Made by a program: the position numbers and the translations under genes. The notes below the pieces were generated by a model. It had not been told where the DNA came from, made no database searches, and was given only the letters and a program-made list of their open reading frames with translations. This document shows positions 48,965 to 59,294 of a stretch of 64,000 bases of DNA, piece after piece; the stretch's first letter is position 1, and each line of letters opens with the position of its first letter. Origin of the DNA: Streptomyces vinaceus. GTDB lineage: Bacteria > Actinomycetota > Actinomycetes > Streptomycetales > Streptomycetaceae. The stretch covers positions 5,955,501 through 6,019,500 of the forward strand of contig NZ_CP023692.1 of the NCBI RefSeq assembly GCF_008704935.1, read 5' to 3'.

Positions 48965-50209
48965 TCAGAGCGTCGTCGGGAGGGTGACGGTGACCGTGGT
49001 GCCGGTGGCGCCCGGTACGGAGGTCACCGACGCCGTGCCGCCCACCTCCGCCGCGCGGGCGCGCAGCCCCCGCAGGCCGTAGCCCGGCACCGGCGCCGCC
49101 GGGTCGAAGCCGCGCCCCGTGTCCCGGACCGTGACGGTCAGGTCGCCGTCACCGTAGGCCAGGCGGACCGAGCAGCGCGCCGCCGCCCCCGCGTGCTTGG
49201 CCGCGTTCGACAGCGCCTCCTGGCAGGAGCGCAGCGCCACCACCTCCAGCGCCGCGGCCAGCGGGCGCACCCCGCCGGTCACCGACACCGCCGCCGGTGG
49301 GTCCTGCCGGGCCGCGAGACGGCGTACGGCGTCCGGCAGGGAGCCGGCGTCCAAGTCGGCGGGGGCGCCGCCCGCGACCAGGGCCCGGGCCTCGGCCAGG
49401 TTCTGCCGGGCGGTGGCCGCCATGAGGTCCAGGTGCCGGCGGGCCTGTTCCGGGTCGGTGTCCAGCTCCGACTGCACGGCCTGGACCAGCATCAGCAGGC
49501 TCGTGAAACCCTGCGCGAGGGTGTCGTGGATCTCCCGGGACATGCGTTCCCTTTCGGCGTGGGCGCCCTGCGCGGCGGAGAGCCGGGCCACCTCCTCCCG
49601 GCTGGCGTCGAGTTCGGCGATCAGCGAGGCCCGCTCCTGGCTCTGCTCGATGATGCGCACGATCCAGGCGCCGAAGAAGGAGGAGAAGGCGAAGGTGACG
49701 AAGGCGCCGACCGCGTTGATGAAGACGATGTGCCCGGCCGGCCGCCACAGCAGCGCCCACCCGGCCACCGGCAGCAGGGACACCACGGCCATCGCGCCGA
49801 TCGCCCGGCGCAGCGGCAGCAGCATGAAGCAGTGCGGGGCGAGTGCGAAGGTGATCAGCCGGGTCTCGCCGACCAGGAAGGCGGCGGGCAGGAACAGCGC
49901 CAGCGTCACGCCGAGGTAGCGCAGGGACAGTCCCGGTTCGGCGCCCGGATCCTTCAGGAGCAGGGGCCGGCCGGCCCACGCGTACCAGGGGATCAGCAGC
50001 GCGAGCAGGGCCGCGGCGGGGATCCGGTAGGACAGGGCCGGGAAGTCCGCGCCCAGGACGAAGGCGACGGTCGCGGCCCACACGGAGCCGAAGTAGAGGT
50101 CCCACGGCCCGAACGCGCGGTCCCAGACGTGGGATTCGCGCGCTCCGGCCGCCCCGGTGAAGCCGTTCAGCCGTCTCGGCGGTTCTTCCACTTGAAGGTC
50201 AGCAGACAC
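48965..50209 (-). CDS. NarL-family sensor histidine kinase
   Basis: 414 residues. The N-terminal half has about six membrane helices with little extracellular sequence, suggesting sensing in the membrane. The HisKA_3 motif REIHDTLAQGFTSLLMLVQAV holds the phospho-His, and the ATPase domain ends with VRDTGRGFDPAAPVPGYGLRGLRARAAEVGG. The GTG at 50209 has GGAGG at the right distance and overlaps the permease 3' end by 43 bp, so translation is coupled to it; GTG 50191 is an alternative. Confidence 0.88.
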   Translation of the reverse strand: MSADLQVEEPPRRLNGFTGAAGARESHVWDRAFGPWDLYFGSVWAATVAFVLGADFPALSYRIPAAALLALLIPWYAWAGRPLLLKDPGAEPGLSLRYLGVTLALFLPAAFLVGETRLITFALAPHCFMLLPLRRAIGAMAVVSLLPVAGWALLWRPAGHIVFINAVGAFVTFAFSSFFGAWIVRIIEQSQERASLIAELDASREEVARLSAAQGAHAERERMSREIHDTLAQGFTSLLMLVQAVQSELDTDPEQARRHLDLMAATARQNLAEARALVAGGAPADLDAGSLPDAVRRLAARQDPPAAVSVTGGVRPLAAALEVVALRSCQEALSNAAKHAGAAARCSVRLAYGDGDLTVTVRDTGRGFDPAAPVPGYGLRGLRARAAEVGGTASVTSVPGATGTTVTVTLPTTL

Positions 50210-51047
50210 AGGACCAATCCTCCGACGACCCAGGCACCCAGGACCAAGGCGACCTTTCCGTACTCCCAGCCGCCCGCCTGCTCCAGCACGGCCGCGGATT
50301 CCGGCAGGAACACACCGCGCAGACCCTGGCACATCCACTTGAGCGGGAACAGCGCGCCGATGTTCAGCAGCCAGTCCGGGATCGTGTTGACCGGGATGAA
50401 CACCCCGGAGATGAACTGGAGGATCAGGAAGGGCAGGACGACGACGGAGCTCGCGCTCTTGCCCGACCTGGGCAGACTGCTGATGGCGATGCCGAGCAGG
50501 GCGCAGCCGGTCAGCCCGAGGGCGAAGATCCAGCCGAAGGTGAGCCACTTCGCGGCCGAGGACGGCAGGTCGAGGTCGAACAGGGTGGAGCCGACGAGCA
50601 GCAGGATCGCGGTCTCGGCCAGTCCGGTGGCGAGCACCATCCAGACCTTGCCGAGGAAGTACGCGGCCGGGGGCATCGGGGTCCCGCGCAGCCGGCGCAG
50701 CACCTTCTCGTCCCGCTCGACGGCGATCGAGATGCCGAGCGACTGGAAGCTGGTGGACATGATGCCCGCGGCGACCATCCCGGCCGCGTACAGCTGGGAG
50801 GCCGTGACCCCGGTGTTCTCCACGCTCTCGCTGAAGATCGAGGCGAAGAGGGCGAGGAAGACGATCGGGAAGGCGAAGGTGAAGATCATCGCGTCGCGCT
50901 GGCGCACGAACTGCTTGATCTCCAGGGCCCCGCGGCTCAGTCCCAGGGTCCAGGCGCCGGGCAGCGCCTTCGCGGCCGCGGCGGCCCGGCCGCCGCCCGT
51001 CGCGGTCGTGGCGGTGGCTGCGGGGGTGGCGGGGGTGGCGGGGGTGC

Positions 51048-51051
<4 letters not shown>
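50167..51051 (-). CDS. ABC-2 type transporter permease
   Basis: 294 residues. A disordered N-terminus of repeated Thr/Pro/Ala (MSTPATPATPAATATTATGG) is followed by six membrane helices of the DrrB/NodJ class: FTFAFPIVFLALFASIF, the MVAAGIMSTSFQSLGIS region, the conserved ERDEKVLRRLRGTPMPPAAY coupling loop and IPVNTIPDWLLNIGALFPL. It pairs with the ATPase encoded immediately before (ATGA overlap). It probably exports a drug or lipid-like compound. Confidence 0.9.
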
Positions 51052-51929
<878 letters not shown>

Positions 51930-52066
51930 GTCCCACATGGTGTGGCGGAACGCGGGCCACCGGTCCCCCCGTGCGTACGTCCTTATGTCCATCGAACGGT
52001 GGACACACAGCTCCGTACGGCACAATGGCCGGTGCTTGTTGACCTTGCAGATGTGGAGCGGTCGGT

Positions 52067-52681
52067 ATGACGACACGAGGTACGGACGCAGACACCGCCC
52101 CGCGGACGGTCGGCGCGAGCAGGGCCCTGGCCCTGCTGCTGGTGATCACGGGCGCTCTGGGTCTGCTCGCCGCCTGGGTGATCACGATCGACAAGTTCAA
52201 GCTGCTGGAGGACCCGAACTTCACGCCGGGCTGCAGCCTGAACCCGATCGTCTCCTGCGGCAACATCATGAAGAGCGAGCAGGCGTCCGCCTTCGGCTTC
52301 CCCAACCCGATGCTGGGGCTCGTCGCCTACGGCATCGTCGTGTGCGTCGGCATGAGCGTGCTGGCGGGGGCCCGGTTCCGGCCCTGGTACTGGCTGACGC
52401 TCAACGCGGGCATGCTGTTCGGCGTCGGCTTCTGCACCTGGCTCATGTACCAGTCGCTGTACAACATCAACTCGCTGTGCCTGTGGTGCTGCCTGGCCTG
52501 GGTCGCCACGATCTTCATGTTCTGGTACGTCACCGCGTTCAACGTGCGCGAGCGGCTGCTGCCCGCACCGGGCTGGCTGCGGGCCTTCCTCGACGAGTTC
52601 CCCTGGGTGCTGCCCGTGCTGCACGTCGGGATCATCGGCATGCTGATCCTGACGCGCTGGTGGGACTTCTGGACCTCCTGA
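52067..52681 (+). CDS. Vitamin K epoxide reductase (VKOR) family membrane oxidoreductase
   Basis: 204 residues, five membrane helices. The conserved loop Cys pair lies in GCSLNPIVSCGNIM, and the active-site CxxC is in NSLCLWCCLAWVATI. VKOR reoxidises DsbA-like proteins and passes electrons to quinone, so it supports disulfide formation in exported proteins. No thioredoxin domain is fused here. The only DsbA-like protein in the window (9913–10407) lacks a signal peptide and is unlikely to be its partner. Confidence 0.92.
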   Translation: MTTRGTDADTAPRTVGASRALALLLVITGALGLLAAWVITIDKFKLLEDPNFTPGCSLNPIVSCGNIMKSEQASAFGFPNPMLGLVAYGIVVCVGMSVLAGARFRPWYWLTLNAGMLFGVGFCTWLMYQSLYNINSLCLWCCLAWVATIFMFWYVTAFNVRERLLPAPGWLRAFLDEFPWVLPVLHVGIIGMLILTRWWDFWTS

Positions 52682-52722
52682 GGGCGCGGCCCGCTGTCGG
52701 TGGGCTCGCTTAGGCTTCCTGT

Positions 52723-54075
52723 GTGGAACCAGACCTGTTCACCGCCGCTGCCGAAGAACGCCAGGAGAAGGACCCCGCGAGTTCCCCGCTCGCCGTCCGG
52801 ATGCGCCCGCGCACCCTGGACGAGGTCGTCGGCCAGCAGCACCTGCTGAAGCCCGGATCGCCGCTGCGCCGGCTGGTCGGGGACGGGGCGGGCGGTCCGG
52901 CCGGAGCCTCGTCGGTGATCCTCTGGGGCCCGCCGGGCATCGGCAAGACCACCCTCGCGTACGTGGTGAGCCAGGCGACGCAGAAGCGGTTCGTGGAGCT
53001 GTCGGCGATCACGGCGGGCGTGAAGGAAGTGCGCGCCGTCATCGAGGGCGCCAAGCGGGCGGCCGGAGGGTACGGCAAGGACACGGTCCTCTTCCTCGAC
53101 GAGATCCACCGCTTCAGCAAGGCCCAGCAGGACTCGCTGCTCCCGGCCGTCGAGAACCGCTGGGTGACGCTGATCGCCGCGACCACGGAGAACCCTTACT
53201 TCTCGATCATCTCCCCGCTGCTCTCGCGCTCGCTGCTGCTCACGCTGGAGCCGTTGACGGACGCGGACCTCAGCGCGCTGATGCGGCGCGCGCTGACCGA
53301 GGAGCGCGGGCTGGGCGGGGCCGTGACCCTGCCGGAGGACGCCGAGGCGCACCTGCTGCGGATCGCCGGGGGCGACGCCCGGCGGGCGCTGACGGCGCTG
53401 GAGGCCGGGGCCGGATCGGCCATCGCCAAGGGGGAGTCCGAGATCACCCTCCAGACGGTGGAGGAGGCCGTCGACCGGGCGGCGGTGAAGTACGACCGGG
53501 ACGGCGACCAGCACTACGACGTGGCGAGCGCGCTGATCAAGTCGATCCGCGGCTCGGACGTGGACGCCGCGCTCCACTACCTGGCGCGGATGATCGAGGC
53601 CGGGGAGGACCCGCGGTTCATCGCGCGGCGCCTGATGATCTCGGCGAGCGAGGACATCGGGCTGGCGGATCCGACGGCCCTGCCGCTCGCGGTGGCGGCG
53701 GCGCAGGCGGTCGCGATGATCGGCTTCCCGGAGGCGGCGCTGACCCTCTCGCACGCGACGATCGCGCTGGCGCTCGCCCCGAAGTCGAACACCGCGACGA
53801 CCGCGATCGGCGCGGCCCTGGCCGACGTCCGGGCGGGTCTGGCGGGCCCGGTCCCGACGCATCTGCGGGACGGCCACTACAAGGGCGCGGCCAAGCTGGG
53901 CCACGCCGTGGGGTACGTGTACCCGCACGACGTCCCCGGCGCGATCGCGGCCCAGCAGTACGCCCCGGACGCGGTGCACGGCAAGCGGTACTACGAACCG
54001 ACCCGCTACGGCGCCGAGGCGCGGTACGCGGACGTGGTGGAGAAGGTCCGCGAGCGGCTGCGCGGCGGCGCCTGA
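52723..54075 (+). CDS. rarA: Replication-associated recombination protein A
   Basis: 450 residues, MgsA/WRNIP1 family. AAA+ Walker A GPPGIGKTTLAY, Walker B VLFLDEIHRF, sensor 1 TTENPYFSIISPLLSRS, and the C-terminal tetramerisation domain (KYDRDGDQHYDVASALIKSIRGSDVDAALHYLARM and onwards). It acts at stalled or gapped replication forks. GTG 52723 starts 7 nt after TAGGCT (52711–52716), so the mRNA is probably leaderless. It converges on the DUF2470 gene, with a 28-bp gap. Confidence 0.94.
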   Translation: MEPDLFTAAAEERQEKDPASSPLAVRMRPRTLDEVVGQQHLLKPGSPLRRLVGDGAGGPAGASSVILWGPPGIGKTTLAYVVSQATQKRFVELSAITAGVKEVRAVIEGAKRAAGGYGKDTVLFLDEIHRFSKAQQDSLLPAVENRWVTLIAATTENPYFSIISPLLSRSLLLTLEPLTDADLSALMRRALTEERGLGGAVTLPEDAEAHLLRIAGGDARRALTALEAGAGSAIAKGESEITLQTVEEAVDRAAVKYDRDGDQHYDVASALIKSIRGSDVDAALHYLARMIEAGEDPRFIARRLMISASEDIGLADPTALPLAVAAAQAVAMIGFPEAALTLSHATIALALAPKSNTATTAIGAALADVRAGLAGPVPTHLRDGHYKGAAKLGHAVGYVYPHDVPGAIAAQQYAPDAVHGKRYYEPTRYGAEARYADVVEKVRERLRGGA

Positions 54076-54103
54076 CCCCGCCGGCGTGCGGGCACGATGC
54101 CGC

Positions 54104-54994
54104 CTAGCGGCCCGCCGCCGCGAACAGCGTGTGCATCGCCCGGCGCAGCTCGCAGACGTCGCGCACGGGCGCCGGGAAGTCGAAGCGGGCGTCGAAGGAG
54201 GAGCCCCCGCCCGTGAAGCGGACCCGCAGGCCCAGGCGGTCCAGGGCCAGCGGGACCGCGGTGGTGCCGGCGCTCTCCCGCGGACCCAGTAGCGCGCACA
54301 GGTCCGCGATCCGGTCGCGGTGCGCGGCGGCCAGGTGCTGGAGGAGTTCCGTCTCGTGGTCCACCATCGGGTCGGGCTCCGCCGCGGCCAGCTCCTCCGG
54401 GTCCACGTGCTCGGCGCCCCACAGGTCGTCCACCGAGATCTCGCCGACCTCCAGGCGGAGCATGACGTAGGAGGGGCGGCCGTGCAGGCCGAGCAGCTCG
54501 CCCACGGGCCGGCGCTCCGCCAGCAGTGCGGCGCAGGCCGTGCGGTCGTCCCCGCGCACCCGCGTCAGCCACCCGGCCAGCCACGCGCGGCCTCGGATAC
54601 GATGGGCCACGGACACCGGCGCCACATCCGTGATCTCGATCACGGCCGTGAGGTCGTCGTCCTGGGCGTGAGCGGCTGCTCTGGCAGCCGCGGATTCCTC
54701 TGACACCAGGAGAATCACGTCCCCGTCCGGGGTGACGGTCCGCGCGGCCGGCATCCCCGTTCCGAACTCTGCCTGGTCAGGCGACCGCCCCTGGTCGAAA
54801 GCACCCGGCAGGATGAGGGATACTGAGGCGTTGGACTCTACGAGGGTTCGTACGCGTTCGGCTCCGGTGAGCTGCCGAACGCCTTCCCTGGGACGCGGCT
54901 GACCTTGCTTATCGTCGGCGCAAGCGGATTCTGTTTCGTCTGAATCCGGACTGCGCTGCGCACTGGGCAGGGGGATCCCATGTGGTCGAGACAT
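54104..54994 (-). CDS. DUF2470 protein under a DtxR-type iron box
   Basis: 296 residues. A polar N-terminus (1–45) is followed by a split-barrel-like part (about 85–185: ASVSLILPGAFDQGR, VILLVSEESAAARAAAH, AWLAGWLTRVRGDDR, YVMLRLEVGEISVDDLWG) and a C-terminal DUF2470 domain (about 205–290: MVDHETELLQHLAAAHRDRI). This pairing resembles HugZ-type haem oxygenases and chloroplast relatives of FMN-binding split barrels, so haem or iron metabolism is a reasonable guess. ATG 54994 has GAGGA upstream and lies 15 bp from the iron box. Confidence 0.8.
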   Translation of the reverse strand: MSRPHGIPLPSAQRSPDSDETESACADDKQGQPRPREGVRQLTGAERVRTLVESNASVSLILPGAFDQGRSPDQAEFGTGMPAARTVTPDGDVILLVSEESAAARAAAHAQDDDLTAVIEITDVAPVSVAHRIRGRAWLAGWLTRVRGDDRTACAALLAERRPVGELLGLHGRPSYVMLRLEVGEISVDDLWGAEHVDPEELAAAEPDPMVDHETELLQHLAAAHRDRIADLCALLGPRESAGTTAVPLALDRLGLRVRFTGGGSSFDARFDFPAPVRDVCELRRAMHTLFAAAGR

Positions 54995-55008
54995 TACGTC
55001 CTCCTCGA

Positions 55009-55027
55009 TAAGGTAAGCCTCACCTAA
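55009..55027. promoter_or_regulatory. DmdR/IdeR (DtxR-family) iron box
   Basis: Minus strand TTAGGTGAGGCTTACCTTA matches 16 of 19 positions of the DtxR-family consensus TTAGGTTAGGCTAACCTAA. It lies 15 bp before the DUF2470 start and 23 bp before the rpsD start, and overlaps the probable -10 (TAACTT, 55025–55030) of rpsD. Iron-loaded DmdR1 would repress the DUF2470 gene and possibly affect rpsD. Confidence 0.8.
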
Positions 55028-55049
55028 CTTACATGGAGGTAGGTTCCCC

Positions 55050-55661
55050 GTGAACCAGAAGCGACCCAAGGTCAAGAAGTCGCGTGCCCTCGGCATTGCG
55101 CTGACCCCGAAGGCCGTCAAGTACTTCGAGGCCCGCCCCTACCCGCCGGGCGAGCACGGCCGTGGCCGCAAGCAGAACTCGGACTACAAGGTCCGTCTGC
55201 TGGAGAAGCAGCGTCTGCGCGCTCAGTACGACATCTCTGAGCGTCAGATGGCCCGCGCGTACGACCGCGCCAAGAAGGCCGAAGGCAAGACGGGCGAGGC
55301 GCTGGTCGTCGAGCTCGAGCGTCGCCTCGACGCCCTGGTCCTGCGTTCGGGCATCGCCCGCACCATCTACCAGGCCCGCCAGATGGTCGTTCACGGCCAC
55401 ATCGAGGTCAACGGCGCCAAGGTCGACAAGCCGTCGTTCCGTGTCCGCCCGGACGACGTCATCACCGTGCGCGAGCGCAGCCGCGAGAAGGTTCCGTTCC
55501 AGGTTGCCCGTGAGGGTGGCTACGCAGGCGAGGGCGAGACCCCGCGCTACCTGCAGGTCAACCTGAAGGCCCTGGCCTTCCGCCTGGACCGCGACCCGAA
55601 CCGCAAGGAAATCCCGGTCATCTGCGACGAGCAGCTCGTCGTCGAGTACTACGCCCGCTGA
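55050..55661 (+). CDS. rpsD: 30S ribosomal protein S4
   Basis: 203 residues. N-terminal KRPKVKKSRALGIALTPKAVKYFEARPYPPGEHGRGRK without the four zinc cysteines seen in C+ paralogues, and the S4 RNA-binding domain (RRLDALVLRSGIARTIYQARQMVVHGHIEVNGAKV). It is a primary 16S rRNA binder and starts 30S assembly. GGAGGTAGG precedes the GTG at 55050. The gene stands alone, away from the alpha operon, as in other actinomycetes. A DtxR-type box lies over its promoter. Confidence 0.96.
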   Translation: MNQKRPKVKKSRALGIALTPKAVKYFEARPYPPGEHGRGRKQNSDYKVRLLEKQRLRAQYDISERQMARAYDRAKKAEGKTGEALVVELERRLDALVLRSGIARTIYQARQMVVHGHIEVNGAKVDKPSFRVRPDDVITVRERSREKVPFQVAREGGYAGEGETPRYLQVNLKALAFRLDRDPNRKEIPVICDEQLVVEYYAR

Positions 55662-55690
55662 TCCAGCGGCCGTAGCCTCACAGGCTGGTC

Positions 55691-55737
55691 AGCCCGTCGG
55701 TTCCCCTCTGGGGGAGCCGGCGGGCTTCCTGTTTCCC
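55691..55737 (+). terminator. Terminator after rpsD
   Basis: AGCCCGTCGGTTCCCC pairs with GGGGGAGCCGGCGGGCT (imperfectly, two mismatches), followed by TTCCTGTTT. The stem covers about 55691–55726. Confidence 0.8.
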
Positions 55738-55841
55738 GCGGACCCGGAATTCCGGTACGGCGGCGGATCTCCGGCGCGATAGGGTCGGAGAAAGACCTGT
55801 CCGGTGATCAACACGCAGAGACCTGCAGAGAGCGGTGCAAC

Positions 55842-56273
55842 GTGTCCGGTGGAGAGGTGGCCGGGATCCTCGTGGCCGTCTTCTGGGCCATCCTGGTCTC
55901 CTTCCTCGCCGTGGTGCTGGTGAGGCTGGCCCAGGTGCTCAAGGCGACCACCAAGCTGGTGGCGGACGTGACCGAGCAGGCCGTCCCGCTGCTGGCGGAC
56001 GCCTCCACCACCGTCCGCTCCGCGCGCACCCAGCTCGACCGGGTCGACGCCATCGCGAGCGACGTCCAGGAAGTCACCTCGAACGCCTCCGCGCTCTCCT
56101 CCACCGTGGCCTCCACGTTCGGCGGGCCGCTGGTCAAGGTCGCGGCGTTCGGGTACGGCGTCCGCAAGGCACTGGGCAAATCCACGGAAGCCGCGCCGCA
56201 GAAGACGTCCCGTCGTACTGTGATCGTCGGCCGTACGGTGCCGGCGGCCCGGCGCCGGAAGCAGAAGGGCTGA
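55842..56273 (+). CDS. DUF948 single-span membrane protein
   Basis: 143 residues. One N-terminal membrane helix (VAGILVAVFWAILVSFLAVVLVRLAQV) is followed by a helical methyl-accepting-chemotaxis-like or coiled-coil region (TKLVADVTEQAVPLLADASTTVRSARTQLDRVDAIASDVQ) and a basic C-terminus. DUF948 proteins such as B. subtilis YtxG are small envelope-associated proteins with stress links. It precedes DUF6167, alaS, ruvX and mltG in close order. Confidence 0.85.
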   Translation: MSGGEVAGILVAVFWAILVSFLAVVLVRLAQVLKATTKLVADVTEQAVPLLADASTTVRSARTQLDRVDAIASDVQEVTSNASALSSTVASTFGGPLVKVAAFGYGVRKALGKSTEAAPQKTSRRTVIVGRTVPAARRRKQKG

Positions 56274-56281
56274 AACCTCCG

Positions 56282-56623
56282 ATGTTCCGCCGAGCCTTCT
56301 GGTTCACCGCCGGCGCAGCCGCCGGCGTGTGGGCCACCACCAAGGTCAACCGCCAGCTCAAGAAGCTGACACCGGAGAGCCTCGCCGCCCAGGCCGCCGA
56401 CAAGGCCGTGGAGGCGGGCCACCGCCTCAAGGACTTCGCCCTCGACGTCAAGGCGGGAATGTCCCAGCGCGAGGACGAGCTGAACGACGCACTGGGGCTC
56501 CATCAGGACCCCGACCGGCCCGACAACGTCACCGCCCTCCCCGGGCCGCGGCGCCTGCGGGCCATCCAGAACGACAAGACCACCCCCCTGAAGTTTTCGT
56601 ACAACCGGAATGAGGACCACTGA
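56282..56623 (+). CDS. DUF6167 family protein
   Basis: 113 residues. A short hydrophobic N-terminus (FWFTAGAAAGVWATTKV) probably associates with the membrane. The rest is helical and charged (KKLTPESLAAQAADKAVEAGHRLKDFALDVKAGMSQREDELNDALGL), then a Pro/Arg tail. The family is actinobacterial and without assigned function. Its TGA overlaps the alaS ATG by one base, so it is translationally coupled to an essential gene. Confidence 0.8.
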   Translation: MFRRAFWFTAGAAAGVWATTKVNRQLKKLTPESLAAQAADKAVEAGHRLKDFALDVKAGMSQREDELNDALGLHQDPDRPDNVTALPGPRRLRAIQNDKTTPLKFSYNRNEDH

Positions 56624-59292
56624 TGGAGTCGGCTGAAATCCGCCGCCGCTGGCTGAGCTTCTTCGAGGAGCGCGGTCACGCCGTTGTCCCTTCGGCGTCG
56701 CTCATCGCGGACGACCCGACTCTGCTGCTGGTCAACGCGGGCATGGTCCCGTTCAAGCCGTACTTCCTCGGTGAGACCAAGCCCCCGGCCCCCCGGGCCA
56801 CCAGCGTGCAGAAGTGCGTCCGTACGCCGGACATCGAAGAGGTCGGCAAGACCACCCGCCACGGCACGTTCTTCCAGATGTGCGGCAACTTCTCCTTCGG
56901 CGACTACTTCAAGGAAGGCGCCATCAAGTACGCCTGGGAGCTGCTCACCAGCTCCGTGGCGGACGGCGGCTACGGCCTGGAGCCGGAGAAGCTCTGGATC
57001 ACCGTCTACCTCGACGACGACGAGGCCGAGACGATCTGGCGCGACGTGATCGGCGTACCCGCCGAGCGCATCCAGCGCCTGGGCAAGAAGGACAACTTCT
57101 GGTCCATGGGCGTCCCCGGCCCCTGCGGCCCGTGCTCGGAGATCAACTACGACCGCGGACCCGAGTTCGGCGTCGAGGGCGGCCCGGCCGTCAACGACGA
57201 GCGCTACGTGGAGATCTGGAACCTGGTCTTCATGCAGTACGAGCGCGGCGCCGGCGACGGGAAGGAAGACTTCCCGATCCTCGGTGACCTGCCGTCGAAG
57301 AACATCGACACCGGTCTCGGCCTCGAACGCCTCGCGATGATCCTGCAGGGCGTGCAGAACATGTACGAGACCGACACCCTGCGCGTGGTCATGGACAAGG
57401 CCACCGAGCTGACCGGCGTGCAGTACGGCGCCGCCCAGAACACCGACGTCTCGATGCGCGTGGTCGCCGACCACATCCGCACCTCCGTCATGCTCATCGG
57501 CGACGGGGTCACCCCCGGCAACGAGGGCCGCGGCTACGTGCTGCGCCGCATCATGCGCCGCGCCATCCGCAACATGCGCCTCATGGGCGCCACCGGCCCG
57601 GTCGTCCAGGACCTCGTCGACGTCGTGATCAACACGATGGGGCAGCAGTACCCGGAGCTGGTCACCGACCGCAAGCGCATCGAGACCGTCGCGCTCGCCG
57701 AGGAGGCCGCCTTCCTCAAGGCCGTCAAGGGCGGCACGAACATCCTCGACACCGCCGTGACCGAGACCAAGGCCGCCGGCGGCACGGTCCTCTCCGGCGA
57801 CAAGGCGTTCCTGCTCCACGACACCTGGGGCTTCCCGATCGACCTCACCCTGGAGATGGCCGCCGAACAGGGCCTCTCCGTGGACGAGCCCGGCTTCCGC
57901 CGCCTGATGCAGGAGCAGCGCGACCGGGCCAAGGCCGACGCCAAGGCCAAGAAGACCGGCCACGCCGACGTCTCCTCGTACCGCGAGATCGCCGACAGCG
58001 CCGGCGCCACCGAGTTCACCGGCTACGCCACCAACCAGGGCGAGTCCACCATCGTCGGCCTCCTGGTCAACGGCGTCCCCGCGCCCGCCGCCTCCGAGGG
58101 CGACGACGTCGAGGTAGTCCTCGACCGCACCCCGTTCTACGCCGAGGGCGGCGGCCAGCTCGCCGACCAGGGCCGGATCAAGCTCGACTCGGGCGCCGTC
58201 ATCGTCGTCCGCGACGTGCAGCAGCCGGTCCCGGGCGTCTCCGTGCACAAGGGTTCGGTCCAGGTCGGCGAGGTGACCGTGGGCGCTTCCGCCTACGCCG
58301 CCATCGACGTGAACCGCCGCCGGGCCATCGCCCGCGCCCACTCGGCCACGCACCTGACCCACCAGGCGCTGCGCGACGCCCTCGGCCCGACGGCCGCCCA
58401 GGCCGGTTCCGAGAACTCGCCCGGCCGCTTCCGCTTCGACTTCGGCTCGCCGAACGCCGTCCCCGGCACGGTCCTCACCGACGTCGAGCAGAAGATCAAC
58501 GACGTGCTCTCGCGCGAGCTCGACGTCACCGCCGAGATCATGAGCATCGACGAGGCGAAGAAGCAGGGCGCCATCGCCGAGTTCGGCGAGAAGTACGGCG
58601 AGCGCGTGCGCGTCGTGACCATCGGCGACTTCTCCAAGGAGCTGTGCGGCGGTACGCACGTCGCCAACACCGCCCAGCTGGGCCTGGTGAAGCTGCTGGG
58701 CGAGTCCTCCATCGGCTCCGGCGTACGCCGCGTCGAGGCCCTCGTGGGCGTGGACGCGTACAACTTCCTCGCCAAGGAGCACACGGTCGTCGCCCAGCTC
58801 CAGGAGCTGGTCAAGGGCCGTCCGGAGGAGCTGCCGGAGAAGATCGCCTCCATGCTCGGCAAGCTGAAGGACGCCGAGAAGGAGATCGAGAAGTTCCGCG
58901 CGGAGAAGGTCCTCCAGGCCGCCGCCGGTCTCGCCGAGAACGCCCAGGACATCAAGGGCGTCGCCCTCGTCGTCGGTACCGTCCCGGACGGCACCGGCGC
59001 CGACGACCTGCGCAAGCTGGTCCTCGACGTCCGCGGACGCATCCAGGGAGACCGCCCGGCCGTCGTGGCCCTGTTCACCACGGCGAACGACCGCCCGCTG
59101 ACCGTCATCGCCACCAACGAGGCCGCCCGCGAGCGCGGTCTCAAGGCCGGCGACCTGGTCCGTACCGCCGCCAAGACCCTCGGCGGCGGCGGTGGCGGCA
59201 AGCCGGACGTGGCCCAGGGAGGCGGCCAGAACCCGGCCGCGATCCCGGACGCCATCGCCGCGGTCGAGCGCCTCGTCGTCGAGACGGCCTGA
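56623..59292 (+). CDS. alaS: Alanyl-tRNA synthetase
   Basis: 889 residues, full length. The aminoacylation domain includes MVPFKPYFLGETKPPAPRATSVQKCVRTPDIEEVG and the GHGTFFQMCGNFSFGDYFKEGAI motif region. The editing domain has HSATHLTHQALRDALG (HxxxH) and the downstream Cys/His of CGGTHVANTAQLG; the C-terminal C-Ala domain has a Gly-rich loop (GGGGGGKPDVAQGGG). It charges tRNA-Ala and clears mis-acylated Ser and Gly. Confidence 0.97.
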   Translation: MESAEIRRRWLSFFEERGHAVVPSASLIADDPTLLLVNAGMVPFKPYFLGETKPPAPRATSVQKCVRTPDIEEVGKTTRHGTFFQMCGNFSFGDYFKEGAIKYAWELLTSSVADGGYGLEPEKLWITVYLDDDEAETIWRDVIGVPAERIQRLGKKDNFWSMGVPGPCGPCSEINYDRGPEFGVEGGPAVNDERYVEIWNLVFMQYERGAGDGKEDFPILGDLPSKNIDTGLGLERLAMILQGVQNMYETDTLRVVMDKATELTGVQYGAAQNTDVSMRVVADHIRTSVMLIGDGVTPGNEGRGYVLRRIMRRAIRNMRLMGATGPVVQDLVDVVINTMGQQYPELVTDRKRIETVALAEEAAFLKAVKGGTNILDTAVTETKAAGGTVLSGDKAFLLHDTWGFPIDLTLEMAAEQGLSVDEPGFRRLMQEQRDRAKADAKAKKTGHADVSSYREIADSAGATEFTGYATNQGESTIVGLLVNGVPAPAASEGDDVEVVLDRTPFYAEGGGQLADQGRIKLDSGAVIVVRDVQQPVPGVSVHKGSVQVGEVTVGASAYAAIDVNRRRAIARAHSATHLTHQALRDALGPTAAQAGSENSPGRFRFDFGSPNAVPGTVLTDVEQKINDVLSRELDVTAEIMSIDEAKKQGAIAEFGEKYGERVRVVTIGDFSKELCGGTHVANTAQLGLVKLLGESSIGSGVRRVEALVGVDAYNFLAKEHTVVAQLQELVKGRPEELPEKIASMLGKLKDAEKEIEKFRAEKVLQAAAGLAENAQDIKGVALVVGTVPDGTGADDLRKLVLDVRGRIQGDRPAVVALFTTANDRPLTVIATNEAARERGLKAGDLVRTAAKTLGGGGGGKPDVAQGGGQNPAAIPDAIAAVERLVVETA

Positions 59293-59294
59293 CC

